62,302 nt of DNA from Bacteroidota bacterium (GTDB lineage: Bacteria > Bacteroidota > Ignavibacteria > Kapaibacteriales > UBA2268). The notes under the pieces were generated by a model. The model searched no databases, was not told the DNA's origin, and saw nothing but the letters and a program-made list of their open reading frames with translations. Below are positions 1-9,353 of this stretch, one piece after another. The stretch covers positions 1-62,302 of the forward strand of contig JAKIZO010000008.1 of NCBI GenBank assembly GCA_022707965.1, written 5' to 3'. The translations under genes and the position numbers were made by a program. Position 1 is the stretch's first letter, and every line of letters begins with the position of its first letter.

Positions 1-310
1 AAAAACTAATTCGAGCCATTGGACCGACAGATAAACCTGAAATTGGGTTTCTATCGTCTTGAATAACACCTGTTAAATACCATCTGTATGAAGCACCAAT
101 ACCATAAGCGCTCCAATAATCGCTGTAATTATAGTACGAACCAAATACAGTAAACGAATTACTTCCCGAAAGCTTTTGCTCGTATGTAACATTGAACACC
201 TTGCTTACAAGCAAGTCGATCGGGTCTGCCGATATTGCTTTTTCATACTGAGCGAAAATCGACGATGCAGAAAATAAAGCAACAAAAAGAAAAAGGAATA
301 CTTTTTTCAT
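1..310 (-). CDS. Outer-membrane protein, 5' part only (runs off window start)
   Basis: Reading the reverse strand from an ATG at 308-310 gives an uninterrupted frame to the window edge (103 codons). It begins MKKVFLFLFVALFSASSIFA, a clear Sec signal peptide likely cut before QYEKAIS. The rest has alternating aromatic and polar residues (SYYNYSDYWSAYGIGASYRWY), typical of beta-strands in small outer-membrane barrels. The 3' end is missing, so the family cannot be named; a DUF3575-like barrel is one possibility. Signal peptide and frame are seen directly; the barrel role is inferred. Confidence 0.7.
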   Translation of the reverse strand, partial: MKKVFLFLFVALFSASSIFAQYEKAISADPIDLLVSKVFNVTYEQKLSGSNSFTVFGSYYNYSDYWSAYGIGASYRWYLTGVIQDDRNPISGLSVGPMARISF

Positions 311-372
311 AAAAAACTCCTATTAATGATAAAACTAATTTAATCAAATATCTTACAAAAAAAAATAATTAA

Positions 373-1101
373 TTATTTCGCATTAGAGCAAGGGCAAATT
401 ACTTTTTGCAAGTCTTTTGAAATTTCGTACTCAGCAAAAGGCTTAAATTCTATTATCCGCTTTTTTATTTGCTCATATCCTCTTGATGCTCCATCCGTAT
501 TGCGCACCCAGTAATCCAGTGCTTGTTCATCTGAATATCCACAAAACTGCTTCAATATAGCCGCTGCAATATAACCCGACTGATGCCAGCCATTCCAGCA
601 ATGAAAATAAATGGGTCCCCTGCGTTTTCGAGTAATCACTTCATACACCATCTCAATAATTCGCCTTATTTCCTCTGAGCTATTCCCGCTTATCTGCCAA
701 TATTCCAATTTGTTGTTTCCTACAATGGTTTCCTTTGCCGCAGACGAAAAGTTTTTTGCGTATAGATAGACAGCATCAGAAAATCCCTCCTTACATAAAT
801 TTTCCAGACCGTCGCCTGGCAACGGATTTTGATTTTCTCGTTTGTTGATTTTATGATAATAATTATTTGCTCCACCTCGATAAGCAATCCCATACAATAT
901 TGTTCTCATATTTCTTGTCCCGTAGAGACTGTCGAACCTGTTGCCGTAGTTGTCCGTGATTTTGTCTTCCACACATTGTACTTTATATCTATTTTGATAA
1001 TATTGAATCTGTTCAAATAAAGTAGAAAATTCAGCTTTAATATTTGAAAAGATTAATAACTGAGACAATAGCAAAAGAAACATCTTAACAATAATTTTCA
1101 T
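373..1101 (-). CDS. Exported phosphatase-like protein lacking the catalytic Arg
   Basis: 242 residues with an N-terminal signal peptide (about 1-23), so probably periplasmic. Around residues 163-176 it carries YFHCWNGWHQSG. This lines up with the HCxxGxxR(S/T) P-loop of tyrosine/dual-specificity phosphatases: H167, C168, G171, S175. The phosphate-binding Arg is replaced by Gln174. The upstream segment (GIAYRGGANNYYH) and the helices after the loop fit the phosphatase fold. A Cys-X-Cys lies near the C-terminus (CPCSNAK). Family members usually hydrolyse phosphotyrosine or phosphoinositides. Without the Arg this may be a pseudophosphatase, a phosphate-binding protein, or a family with altered chemistry. 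No operon partner. Confidence 0.6.
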   Translation of the reverse strand: MKIIVKMFLLLLSQLLIFSNIKAEFSTLFEQIQYYQNRYKVQCVEDKITDNYGNRFDSLYGTRNMRTILYGIAYRGGANNYYHKINKRENQNPLPGDGLENLCKEGFSDAVYLYAKNFSSAAKETIVGNNKLEYWQISGNSSEEIRRIIEMVYEVITRKRRGPIYFHCWNGWHQSGYIAAAILKQFCGYSDEQALDYWVRNTDGASRGYEQIKKRIIEFKPFAEYEISKDLQKVICPCSNAK

Positions 1102-1235
1102 ATAAAATAATCTCTATATTTGTAACTAATTTATGTTATTAGTTGTCTAATTATTAGGGTAATAAATTACTAATTTTTTGTTAATTTTGTAAACTAATTA
1201 TGATATTTATTATTCATAAAATATAGTGGTCCAAA

Positions 1236-4200
1236 ATGAAAAATTCAATTTCAAAAGTATTTATGATTGTGGCGCTTTTTGCTATTATTGCGCCGAGCAT
1301 ATCTTTTGCTCAAATTTACAATAGTTTGTACGAAAATCCTACAAAGCAGGAGAATTTTTATAAAATTCAGAGTGCTAAGAACAATTTCTACAATAACATA
1401 CCCGAGGACCAACGCAGAGGATGGAAGCAATTCAAACGCTGGGAGCATTTCTGGGAACCTCGTGTGTACCCCACAGGCGAATTTCCCCAGGCAATCGAAC
1501 TTTACAAAGAATGGCAACGTTATCAGGAAGGTTTCAAGAAACTTAATTCCACCCAGAGCCGCACCTGGCAACTCATCGGTCCCATTGATCGTCCCGGTAG
1601 TTTAAATTCCAGCGTCAGAGACCAGGGGTTAGGCAGAGTTAATATCGTGCGTTTCCACTCTTCACGTCCAAATGATATTTGGGCTGGTGCCGCAACTGGT
1701 GGTGTTTGGCGTTCAACCGACAAAGGCAAAACCTGGTTCAATTACCCAAAAACTGAAATTATGTCCTTAGGTGTTTCCGACATTCAAATTGCTCGTAGTA
1801 ATCCAAACGTTATCTATGTAGCAACTGGCGATATGGACGGTTCTTCTGCTGCCCAAAATTATTATGGCGTTGGTATAATTAAATCTACAAATGACGGTCA
1901 GACCTGGGAACTCACCAGTGCTGCATACGCTCTCGAAGATAGAAAACTTTTCGGTAAAATGTTTGTTTCACCAACTGACGAAAATGTTGTCGTTGCTACA
2001 AGTAATTCTGGCATTCTTAAAACAACTGATGGCGGCAAAACCTGGTTCAACAAGCAAAGTGGATTTTTCATCGATTTAGAGCAAAAACCCGACAATCCTA
2101 ACGTGCTTTACGCCTCTACTTTCACATATTCCTCATCGGGAACTGATATTTATAAATCTACCGATATGGGCGAAACCTGGCGTAAAGTGTATAATATACC
2201 TAATGCTATTCGTACTGCTATTGAAGTTACCCCTGCCGACCCAAATATGGTATATGCTCTTAGCGCCGAAAGAAACACTATGCAGTTCCTTTCTCTAATC
2301 GCATCCGAAGATGCTGGCGAAAACTGGACACCTCTCTATCAAAAAGGTGATGGACTAAATCTTCTTGGCTGGAATAGCAATGGCAAAGATATGAATAAAG
2401 GACAGGGACAATACGATTTGGCTCTTGCTATTTCTCCTACAAACCCCAGTGAAATTTACGTCGGTGGAATTAATATCTGGAAATCTACAAGTATGGGTTC
2501 CACCTGGCAAATTGTTGCACATTGGTATGGAGATGGTGCTCCACAGGTTCACGCTGATATTCACGACCTTATCTTTGCTCCCGATGGAAGACTTTATGCT
2601 GGACACGATGGCGGCATCGATTATACCACTAATGGTGGTAATACTTGGACATTCATTAGCGATGGTATGTCAATTACCCAATTCTACCGTATTGGTATAT
2701 GCGAGTCTGACCCAAATCTATTTATCGGTGGTTCGCAAGATAATGGTTCAAGTCTCTATAAAGAAAATAACTGGATGCACGTTCTCGCAGGCGACGGAAT
2801 GGACTGTGCCATCGACCCAACTGATGCTCGTCGCATATACGGTTCGCTCTATTATGGGGATTTCCGTCGTTCCACTGATGGTGGTGCCTCATTTACTAAT
2901 ATGATTAATCAATACCAAACTAATGGCGAATCTGGTGCCTGGACTGCTCCATTGGCTATCGACCCGCAAAAGCCTAATGTAATCTACGTAGGCTACTACA
3001 ACGTTTGGCGCTCGCTTGCCTATGGTTCGGCTGGTTCATTTGTCAAAATTTCCAATTTCGGAACTAATACGACATTGCAAACTATTGCAGTATCTCCTAC
3101 TAATTCAAATTATGTTTATGCTGCTACTTATACTACTGTCTGGCGAACTACTGATAATGGCATTTCCTGGTCTCAATACTTTACTTCTGATCTGGCAATC
3201 TCCGATTTGGAAGTTAGCCCTCTCGATCCTGACATAGTTTATTATACTAAATCCGGCTTCCAGCGTGGTAATAAAGTCTGGGTTTTTGATGGGAACAAAC
3301 ACACTAACTTATCAGGTAACTTGCCCAATGTTCCTGCAAATTGCATCGCTTATCAACCAAATTCTCCCGACCGAATTTATGTCGGCACTGATGTCGGTGT
3401 CTTCTATTCTGATTATGGCTCAAATGTCTGGGAACTTTTCGGTTCAAATCTTCCAAACGTTATTATTAATGATTTGAAAATTAACAGCTCTAAGAAAGAA
3501 ATCTATGCTGGCACCTGGGGACGTGGTCTCTGGAAAACTCAACTTCTGGACTGCAACTTACCGAAACCAATTATTACTGTGATTGGTAATACTTCATTCT
3601 GTCAGGGCGATAGTGTAGTTCTTGTTGCTGACGTCCAGGATGGTTTTGTCGTGTGGAACACAGGCGAAACTACTAAATCAATTGTTGTAAAAACTGATGG
3701 AAACTACTCATTCGTCCATTCTTATGGTGGTGAATGTAATGCTAAATCTGATATCGTTTCTGTTACTGTTTTTCCAACTCCTGAACTTACTATCAATAAA
3801 TCTAAATCTCCTGCTCTTTGCATTGGTGATAGCGTTACTTTAACAGCTCGAATTGGTTTTAATAACTATAGATGGAATAATGGCGTCGAAGGTCGAAAAA
3901 TTACTGTTAGCGAAGCAGGCACCTACTATTGCACCGCTGAAACTGGTGATGGTTGTCAGGTTGTGTCCGAATTTATAGAAGTCTCCTTCCATCCAATTCC
4001 ACCTAAACCTACCATCACAGAAGAATACGAATTTTTAGTTGCTTCTCCTGCTAATAAATATCGCTGGTATCTTAACGGCAAACTTATCGAAGGTGCAACC
4101 GAACGTAAATACCGCCCGTTAGTTCCAGGAAAATACGCCGTAGAAGTTGCTGAAAGCGGCGATTGCTACACAATGAGCGACGAATACAACCTAATTACAA

Positions 4201-4475
4201 GCGTCGAAAACGAATGGACAGCTGAGCCTCAAATCTTGCTGTCACCTAATCCTACTCGTGGCATTTTCACTCTTAAAGCTAATTTGGTTAATGATATTTC
4301 TGCTGTAATTACTGTTTCAAATATCGCCGGCCAGGAAATTATGATAATTAATGCCAATTCAACAAACAATGGTATAATTCAAACAATTGATTTAACTTCG
4401 CAACCTTCGGGCACTTATTTCATTAAAATAAGCACTTCTAAATCTTTTGTAGTTGAAAGAATTATCAAGCAATAA
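1236..4475 (+). CDS. T9SS-secreted BNR-repeat (sortilin/VPS10-like) beta-propeller protein
   Basis: 1079 residues. The signal peptide (about 1-26) ends SISFAQ. About nine BNR/Asp-box-type motifs follow through residues ~150-690, for example STDKGKTW, STNDGQTW, TTDGGKTW, STDMGETW, TTNGGNTW and TTDNGISW; these build one or two beta-propellers. Two Ig-like repeats follow (CQGDSVVLVADV and CIGDSVTLTARI starts). The C-terminal ~80 residues are a type A sorting domain (LLSPNPTRGIFTL ... SGTYFIKIS ... VERIIKQ), so the protein is exported by the type IX system and released or surface-anchored. Asp boxes occur in sialidases and sortilin-like proteins but are not themselves catalytic; no enzyme activity can be assigned. 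A strong terminator follows. Confidence 0.9.
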   Translation: MKNSISKVFMIVALFAIIAPSISFAQIYNSLYENPTKQENFYKIQSAKNNFYNNIPEDQRRGWKQFKRWEHFWEPRVYPTGEFPQAIELYKEWQRYQEGFKKLNSTQSRTWQLIGPIDRPGSLNSSVRDQGLGRVNIVRFHSSRPNDIWAGAATGGVWRSTDKGKTWFNYPKTEIMSLGVSDIQIARSNPNVIYVATGDMDGSSAAQNYYGVGIIKSTNDGQTWELTSAAYALEDRKLFGKMFVSPTDENVVVATSNSGILKTTDGGKTWFNKQSGFFIDLEQKPDNPNVLYASTFTYSSSGTDIYKSTDMGETWRKVYNIPNAIRTAIEVTPADPNMVYALSAERNTMQFLSLIASEDAGENWTPLYQKGDGLNLLGWNSNGKDMNKGQGQYDLALAISPTNPSEIYVGGINIWKSTSMGSTWQIVAHWYGDGAPQVHADIHDLIFAPDGRLYAGHDGGIDYTTNGGNTWTFISDGMSITQFYRIGICESDPNLFIGGSQDNGSSLYKENNWMHVLAGDGMDCAIDPTDARRIYGSLYYGDFRRSTDGGASFTNMINQYQTNGESGAWTAPLAIDPQKPNVIYVGYYNVWRSLAYGSAGSFVKISNFGTNTTLQTIAVSPTNSNYVYAATYTTVWRTTDNGISWSQYFTSDLAISDLEVSPLDPDIVYYTKSGFQRGNKVWVFDGNKHTNLSGNLPNVPANCIAYQPNSPDRIYVGTDVGVFYSDYGSNVWELFGSNLPNVIINDLKINSSKKEIYAGTWGRGLWKTQLLDCNLPKPIITVIGNTSFCQGDSVVLVADVQDGFVVWNTGETTKSIVVKTDGNYSFVHSYGGECNAKSDIVSVTVFPTPELTINKSKSPALCIGDSVTLTARIGFNNYRWNNGVEGRKITVSEAGTYYCTAETGDGCQVVSEFIEVSFHPIPPKPTITEEYEFLVASPANKYRWYLNGKLIEGATERKYRPLVPGKYAVEVAESGDCYTMSDEYNLITSVENEWTAEPQILLSPNPTRGIFTLKANLVNDISAVITVSNIAGQEIMIINANSTNNGIIQTIDLTSQPSGTYFIKISTSKSFVVERIIKQ

Positions 4476-4515
4476 CACTTAATATTAGTAACTGATTACC
4501 AGTCTATTTCATAAG

Positions 4516-4543
4516 GGCTGTCTCAAAAAGACAGCCTTTTTTT
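4516..4543 (+). terminator. Rho-independent terminator after the BNR-repeat gene
   Basis: Perfect 8-bp stem GGCTGTCT / AGACAGCC with a 5-nt loop CAAAA and seven T's directly after. It lies 40 bases past the stop codon. The same GGCTGTC stem recurs in the terminator at 17551-17579. Confidence 0.9.
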
Positions 4544-4587
4544 GCTTGTAGCGACACGAATAAGCAAACCACAACAATGTTTTTGCA

Positions 4588-4622
4588 AAACCTTCGGAAG
4601 CTTTCAAACCATCCGTTGGTTC
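4588..4622. repeat. Degenerate CCTTCGGAAG palindrome (REP-like)
   Basis: The arms AACCTTCGGAAG and ATCCGTTGGTT are an eroded copy of the palindromes at 36155, 46209 and 59665. The preceding bases TTGCAAAACCT also occur at about 36132 in front of another copy, suggesting a longer shared element. Relationship inferred by eye. Confidence 0.45.
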
Positions 4623-4725
4623 AAAACAGAGAAGTTTTAGACTTTTTATTAAACTTTATTCTTTTTTTTTTCTTCAATTCTAACTATTTTAAGAATAAGT
4701 AAATTCCCGTTTTTGAGAGGTCCCT

Positions 4726-7700
4726 ATGAAAAACGTATTGGACGAAATTCATTCGCTTTTAAATCAATTTGAACAGAATATCATTAAGCTGAATTCAGAA
4801 AATGCTGTTAAGTTGCTTGAATTAAGCGAATTATTCATCAAAAGCAATGAAATATCCATTGCCGATAAGCAATTCCTTCACAAATGGCTTCTTTTTACAG
4901 GCAAAAATAATTATATATCTCTTTTAGAAAACGAAGAACAACGATATAGCTGGGCTGAATGTGCCTGCAAAATTATTCAAGCAAGCGATTTCTCTTTCAA
5001 TGACTTATTGCGTTATCGTGCAGAAGAACTTTCTCAAAAAGCTTTGTTTATCGATATGGGGAAGTTTACTCCAAAACGCTTTAGCTACGAACAAGTCTGG
5101 CAACAATCGAAAGAAATTGCCACTGCAATTTTCAAAAGCGTCCAGGGTTCTCCTCGATTAGCCATTTTCTGCGAAAATTCCCCCGAAAGTGCTATGGTCG
5201 ATATTGCAGCGCTCTCCTGGGATATTCCCGTTTCCCCTCTGAATGTTCACTTTACCAACGACGAACTAACTTCTATTTTCAAAATGATGAACTTCAACGT
5301 AGTTGTAACAGATACACTCGATAGAATTCGCCAAATTGAAGAAATTTCAAAAAATTTATTGATTAAGCCGATAATTCTGCATATAAATGAGAGTATTAAG
5401 GAACTTACCAATCATATCTACCTTCCTCGTTTTATCAAAACTATTAGCAATAAAGAAATTGATCTTATTCTCAATAAACGAAAACGCTACTCTATCGATC
5501 AAGTAATCACTGTAATGTTCACTTCTGGCAGCACGGGACGCCCCAAAGGTGTCTCATTCTCCAATTATAACATTGTTAGCAAAAGGTTTTGTCGTGCAGC
5601 AGCTCTGCCCGCCGTCGGAAACAATGAAGTTCTGCTTTGCTATTTGCCGCTGTTTCATACATTCGGTAGATATTTAGAAATGACGGGTATGATTTATTGG
5701 GGCGGCACTTACGTCTTCGTTGGAAATTCTTCGGCAGATAATTTGCTTTCTTTGTTCTCCAAAGTAAACCCAACTGGTTTTATTAGCGTTCCAATTCGCT
5801 GGATGCAAATCTACGATAAAATAATGGAAGAAACCGAAAATATTTCTTCCCGAAAAGAAATAAGAGAAAAAATCACTTCAATTGTTGGGAAAAATCTGCA
5901 CTGGGGACTTTCTGCCGCAGGTTATTTAGACCCAAAGATTTTCACTTTCTATCAGAAATACGATATTGAACTTTGCAGCGGATTTGGAATGACCGAAGCC
6001 ACCGGCGGCATCACTATGACGCCACCCGGACGCTACATTAAAGGAACTGTCGGAAAACCTCTTCCTGGCGTTTATACAAAATTCGCTGATAATAACGAAA
6101 TGCTAATTAGCGGGCACTACGTTGCTCGCTATCTTGATACTCATCCTATTGGTTCAGTTATTCCGTTCCCTACTAATTTGCACGACGACTACTGGTTGTC
6201 AACGGGGGACGTTTTCGTTGTGGATAGCAACGGCTATTACTCAATTGTCGATAGGGTGAAGGATATCTACAAGAACAACAAAGGGCAAACTATCTCTCCA
6301 AAAAACGTTGAAAACAAGTTTGATGGCGTTCCCGGTATTAAACGCACCTTTCTTGTTGGTGATGGCAGAGCCTACAACACTCTTCTTATTGTTCCCGACT
6401 ACGACGACGCTTTATTCAACGACGAAAGTATAAAAACCAACCCTCGCAATTATTTCCAAAAAATCATTTCCGAAGCTAATCGCAATTTAGCCCCTTACGA
6501 ACGAGTTGTCAATTTCGAAATTCTGGAAAGAGATTTTTCCATTGATTTCGGCGAACTTACTCCGAAAGGCTCTTTCAATAGAAAAGCAATTGAAAAAAAC
6601 TTTTCTGAAATAATTGAGAAACTCTATTCGAAAGACGTAAACGAATTGTATTTCGAGGGTTTAAAAATCATTATTCCCAAGTGGTTCTACCGCGACCTCT
6701 CTATTTTAGAAGAAGATATCGTTGTCTACGACAATGGATTAATCAACAAGGAAACTTCTCTCTATCTAAATATTGAGCGAATATCCGACAATAAAATTCA
6801 AATTGGCGACCTAATCTATGAAGTCGAAGGCAATACTATCGACCTGGGTTCTCTTGCTCTTCAACCTAAATATTGGGTGGGCAACCCTAATTTGTTTGTC
6901 TTTGCACCTGTTAAAGCAAATTTTGACCACCGCAATAAGTCAATCAGCACAAAAATTCTATGCGATTTCAATAAACGAAACTCATATTCCGACGACCTTT
7001 TTGCGAATATTCGAGGTATAAGAAATAATCAACTTGTTGAAATTAATCGTCTAATTTGCACAATTTTTTATTCCGACGACGCAAAAGCATTAGATGAACT
7101 GAATAAATTGTCTAAATTATTTAGCAGCTTCGATGAACTGTCGTTAGAAATCGTTCGTTTTCGTATTCAATCTCTTGCTTACCACCCTAATGAAGAAATA
7201 CGTTGCCTGGCTTATCGCACTATTTTGCAGAACGACGAAATTGCCGAAACAGAAAAAATTTTCCCCGCTTTTCTCGAATCTGGTCTTACTTTTCTCAATA
7301 ACAATTCTATCGAGATTATCGCTTCGAGCAAGTTTGAACGCCGTCGGCTTAATGCACTTCGCAAGAGATTGCTTTTCTACCGCGAAAATCTTCCCTGGCC
7401 TCAATCCGAAACCCTTCATAAACAATTCGAAAGTATCTTTAAATTATTAGTTGACTTTGTCAAATACAACCCTGAATATTACGCAACTGTTCGCTTTGAA
7501 TTAGCAAACTGGGTTCTTCACAAAGTCGACCCGCAACTTTCTTCCATTGCGGCAAAATATTTCTGGATATTGTCCTGCGAATACGAAAATAGTCTGGAAG
7601 AACAAAAATTCTCTAAATTCCCTGCATCCTGGTGCAACAAGATTATTTTCGAAGATAGCCTTTCCGAACAAGAAGTAGATAATATTAAACGCGTTCTTCT

Positions 7701-9351
7701 CGATACCACATTTTTGAAACAATCAATTACTCTTGCATTTGAAGAAAACGATTTCGATATTTCAGAAATTAGCGACGACGGAGTTTGGGTCTCAAAGATT
7801 AGTAGCATCACTCAAAATCAGATTTATCGAGTTAGTGTAAATACAAAGCAAGGAAAGCATTACGACATTCAAACCATCATAAACGACAATATTTCCGACG
7901 AACGAAATTTAGAAACAATACTCTGGCTTGTTGCGGTTTCGGGCTATCCCGAGGGTCCAGGTGTTCTGCCGACGCTCGGTTGTGCTCGTCCCGAACTGCA
8001 AGCACGCAGTATGGAATTTCTCGGTGATTTGACAGTGTGGGAAAAGTTACGCCAGCTTTCTACTCTTAAAATGTACGGTCAGCCCTTCCCAAAACTCAAT
8101 ATTCTCAAACGTCTTTATACCGAGGGTCTTGCTGCTTTCGTTCGTGCCTGGCGATATAGCGGACAAAAGATTATTCCTGGAAACGTCAATCCCTCGAATG
8201 TTGTTGTCCCCGAAATTGATTTTCGCGATGGTGCTACTATACTTTCTCTTGCCGGCTGGAAGTATTTCGACAACTACACTTCTTTAATCAAACCAATGCT
8301 TGATAATTTCTACCTAAAAGCAATTCATCATTATTCCTGGATTAAAGAATTTTTAGATGTTAACTGGATTTTCAACGCGATTATGGAAGCTCTCCGCGAA
8401 GATGAAGCCGTAACTGTTCTTAATAATCTTTACGATGAACTTACCCGTAAAGATATTCTTTTCCTCGATAAATCTCTAAAGAAAGAACTTCAAAAATTCA
8501 TAGAATATATAAACGAAAATTATTATATGCCGCTACCGCTTATCTATGCTATCGACAAATATTACGAATGGCAAAATTCCAATCCTAACGCTATTCCCGA
8601 AGCAAAAGAACAATCTATTATTGAACTTTATCATCTGTACCGTCTCGATAGATATCCCGAAATTGCTCGTTATCAGCTTTATCGCCATACTTATTTCGCA
8701 TACAAAGGTTTCTACGTACGTAATGCTTTCGATAAACTTCTTGCTCAAATGAACAAAGAAAAACACGTTCCCGCTACTCAACTTATCGAGCTATCCGAAT
8801 TGCAAAGCACTCTCGAAGACCCAATTGATAGAGAAATTTTCTCAAAGATGGTATTCCCCGGCTACACAAAATCCTTGCAATACGACATCGCAAAATTTGA
8901 GGAAAAACGCGATCTGTCGCTTATTGTCAAAACTACATTTAAAGATAAATTCGGTGATCCATACATCTTCCGCCAACCCGTTGAACCTGCCGAAATCGGT
9001 ATTCTATATCGTTTATTCTATAAGGAAAAATTGACAAAAGTAATTTCCGAGCAAGACCAATTTCTTGTACTTTTCGATAGCAACGATAGAATTATCGGTG
9101 GAATAATCTACCAAATTAAAGAAGATAATTCCTGCACACTCGATGGTATTGTCCTTGCAACTCAGTATCGTGGGCGTGGGCTCGGGCGTGCTATGATGGA
9201 AGATTTCATCAATCGAATGTATAGCCAGGGCATTGATATTATCAAAACTACTTTCTATGTCGAAGCCTTCTTCTCGAAATATGGCTTCAAAGTGGATAAA
9301 CGTTGGGGACTACTTGTTCGAATATTGAACAAAGACAAATATTTAAGATAA
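4726..9351 (+). CDS. Giant acyl-CoA synthetase / unknown middle / GNAT acyltransferase fusion
   Basis: 1541 residues, no signal peptide, starting 10 bases after a GAGAGG ribosome site. Residues ~95-625 are an AMP-forming acyl-CoA synthetase: P-loop TSGSTGRPKG (266-275), GFGMTE (419-424), STGD (492-495), DRVKD (509-513) and the C-terminal LTPKG (611-615), which may supply the catalytic Lys. Residues ~640-1380 form a large region I cannot assign. It has helical, HEAT-like stretches and, at 1151-1161, PGNVNPSNVVV, which resembles the catalytic loop of aminoglycoside-kinase-like enzymes with Asn where Asp is expected. Residues ~1390-1541 are a GNAT domain with the acetyl-CoA loop QYRGRGLG (1480-1487). 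Acyl activation and acyl transfer in one chain suggest self-supplied protein or small-molecule acylation. It stands alone, convergent with the antiporter gene. The first and last domains are secure; the middle is open. Confidence 0.85.
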   Translation: MKNVLDEIHSLLNQFEQNIIKLNSENAVKLLELSELFIKSNEISIADKQFLHKWLLFTGKNNYISLLENEEQRYSWAECACKIIQASDFSFNDLLRYRAEELSQKALFIDMGKFTPKRFSYEQVWQQSKEIATAIFKSVQGSPRLAIFCENSPESAMVDIAALSWDIPVSPLNVHFTNDELTSIFKMMNFNVVVTDTLDRIRQIEEISKNLLIKPIILHINESIKELTNHIYLPRFIKTISNKEIDLILNKRKRYSIDQVITVMFTSGSTGRPKGVSFSNYNIVSKRFCRAAALPAVGNNEVLLCYLPLFHTFGRYLEMTGMIYWGGTYVFVGNSSADNLLSLFSKVNPTGFISVPIRWMQIYDKIMEETENISSRKEIREKITSIVGKNLHWGLSAAGYLDPKIFTFYQKYDIELCSGFGMTEATGGITMTPPGRYIKGTVGKPLPGVYTKFADNNEMLISGHYVARYLDTHPIGSVIPFPTNLHDDYWLSTGDVFVVDSNGYYSIVDRVKDIYKNNKGQTISPKNVENKFDGVPGIKRTFLVGDGRAYNTLLIVPDYDDALFNDESIKTNPRNYFQKIISEANRNLAPYERVVNFEILERDFSIDFGELTPKGSFNRKAIEKNFSEIIEKLYSKDVNELYFEGLKIIIPKWFYRDLSILEEDIVVYDNGLINKETSLYLNIERISDNKIQIGDLIYEVEGNTIDLGSLALQPKYWVGNPNLFVFAPVKANFDHRNKSISTKILCDFNKRNSYSDDLFANIRGIRNNQLVEINRLICTIFYSDDAKALDELNKLSKLFSSFDELSLEIVRFRIQSLAYHPNEEIRCLAYRTILQNDEIAETEKIFPAFLESGLTFLNNNSIEIIASSKFERRRLNALRKRLLFYRENLPWPQSETLHKQFESIFKLLVDFVKYNPEYYATVRFELANWVLHKVDPQLSSIAAKYFWILSCEYENSLEEQKFSKFPASWCNKIIFEDSLSEQEVDNIKRVLLDTTFLKQSITLAFEENDFDISEISDDGVWVSKISSITQNQIYRVSVNTKQGKHYDIQTIINDNISDERNLETILWLVAVSGYPEGPGVLPTLGCARPELQARSMEFLGDLTVWEKLRQLSTLKMYGQPFPKLNILKRLYTEGLAAFVRAWRYSGQKIIPGNVNPSNVVVPEIDFRDGATILSLAGWKYFDNYTSLIKPMLDNFYLKAIHHYSWIKEFLDVNWIFNAIMEALREDEAVTVLNNLYDELTRKDILFLDKSLKKELQKFIEYINENYYMPLPLIYAIDKYYEWQNSNPNAIPEAKEQSIIELYHLYRLDRYPEIARYQLYRHTYFAYKGFYVRNAFDKLLAQMNKEKHVPATQLIELSELQSTLEDPIDREIFSKMVFPGYTKSLQYDIAKFEEKRDLSLIVKTTFKDKFGDPYIFRQPVEPAEIGILYRLFYKEKLTKVISEQDQFLVLFDSNDRIIGGIIYQIKEDNSCTLDGIVLATQYRGRGLGRAMMEDFINRMYSQGIDIIKTTFYVEAFFSKYGFKVDKRWGLLVRILNKDKYLR

Positions 9352-9353
9352 TA

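Noticed and set aside
1171..1189. TAATTTTG -7-like element before the BNR-repeat gene
   Set aside because: No TTG element at proper spacing upstream, so not listed as a promoter.
2425..2904. 159-codon alternative frame inside the BNR-repeat gene
   Set aside because: Shadow of the repeat-rich coding sequence; no ribosome site and no plausible protein.
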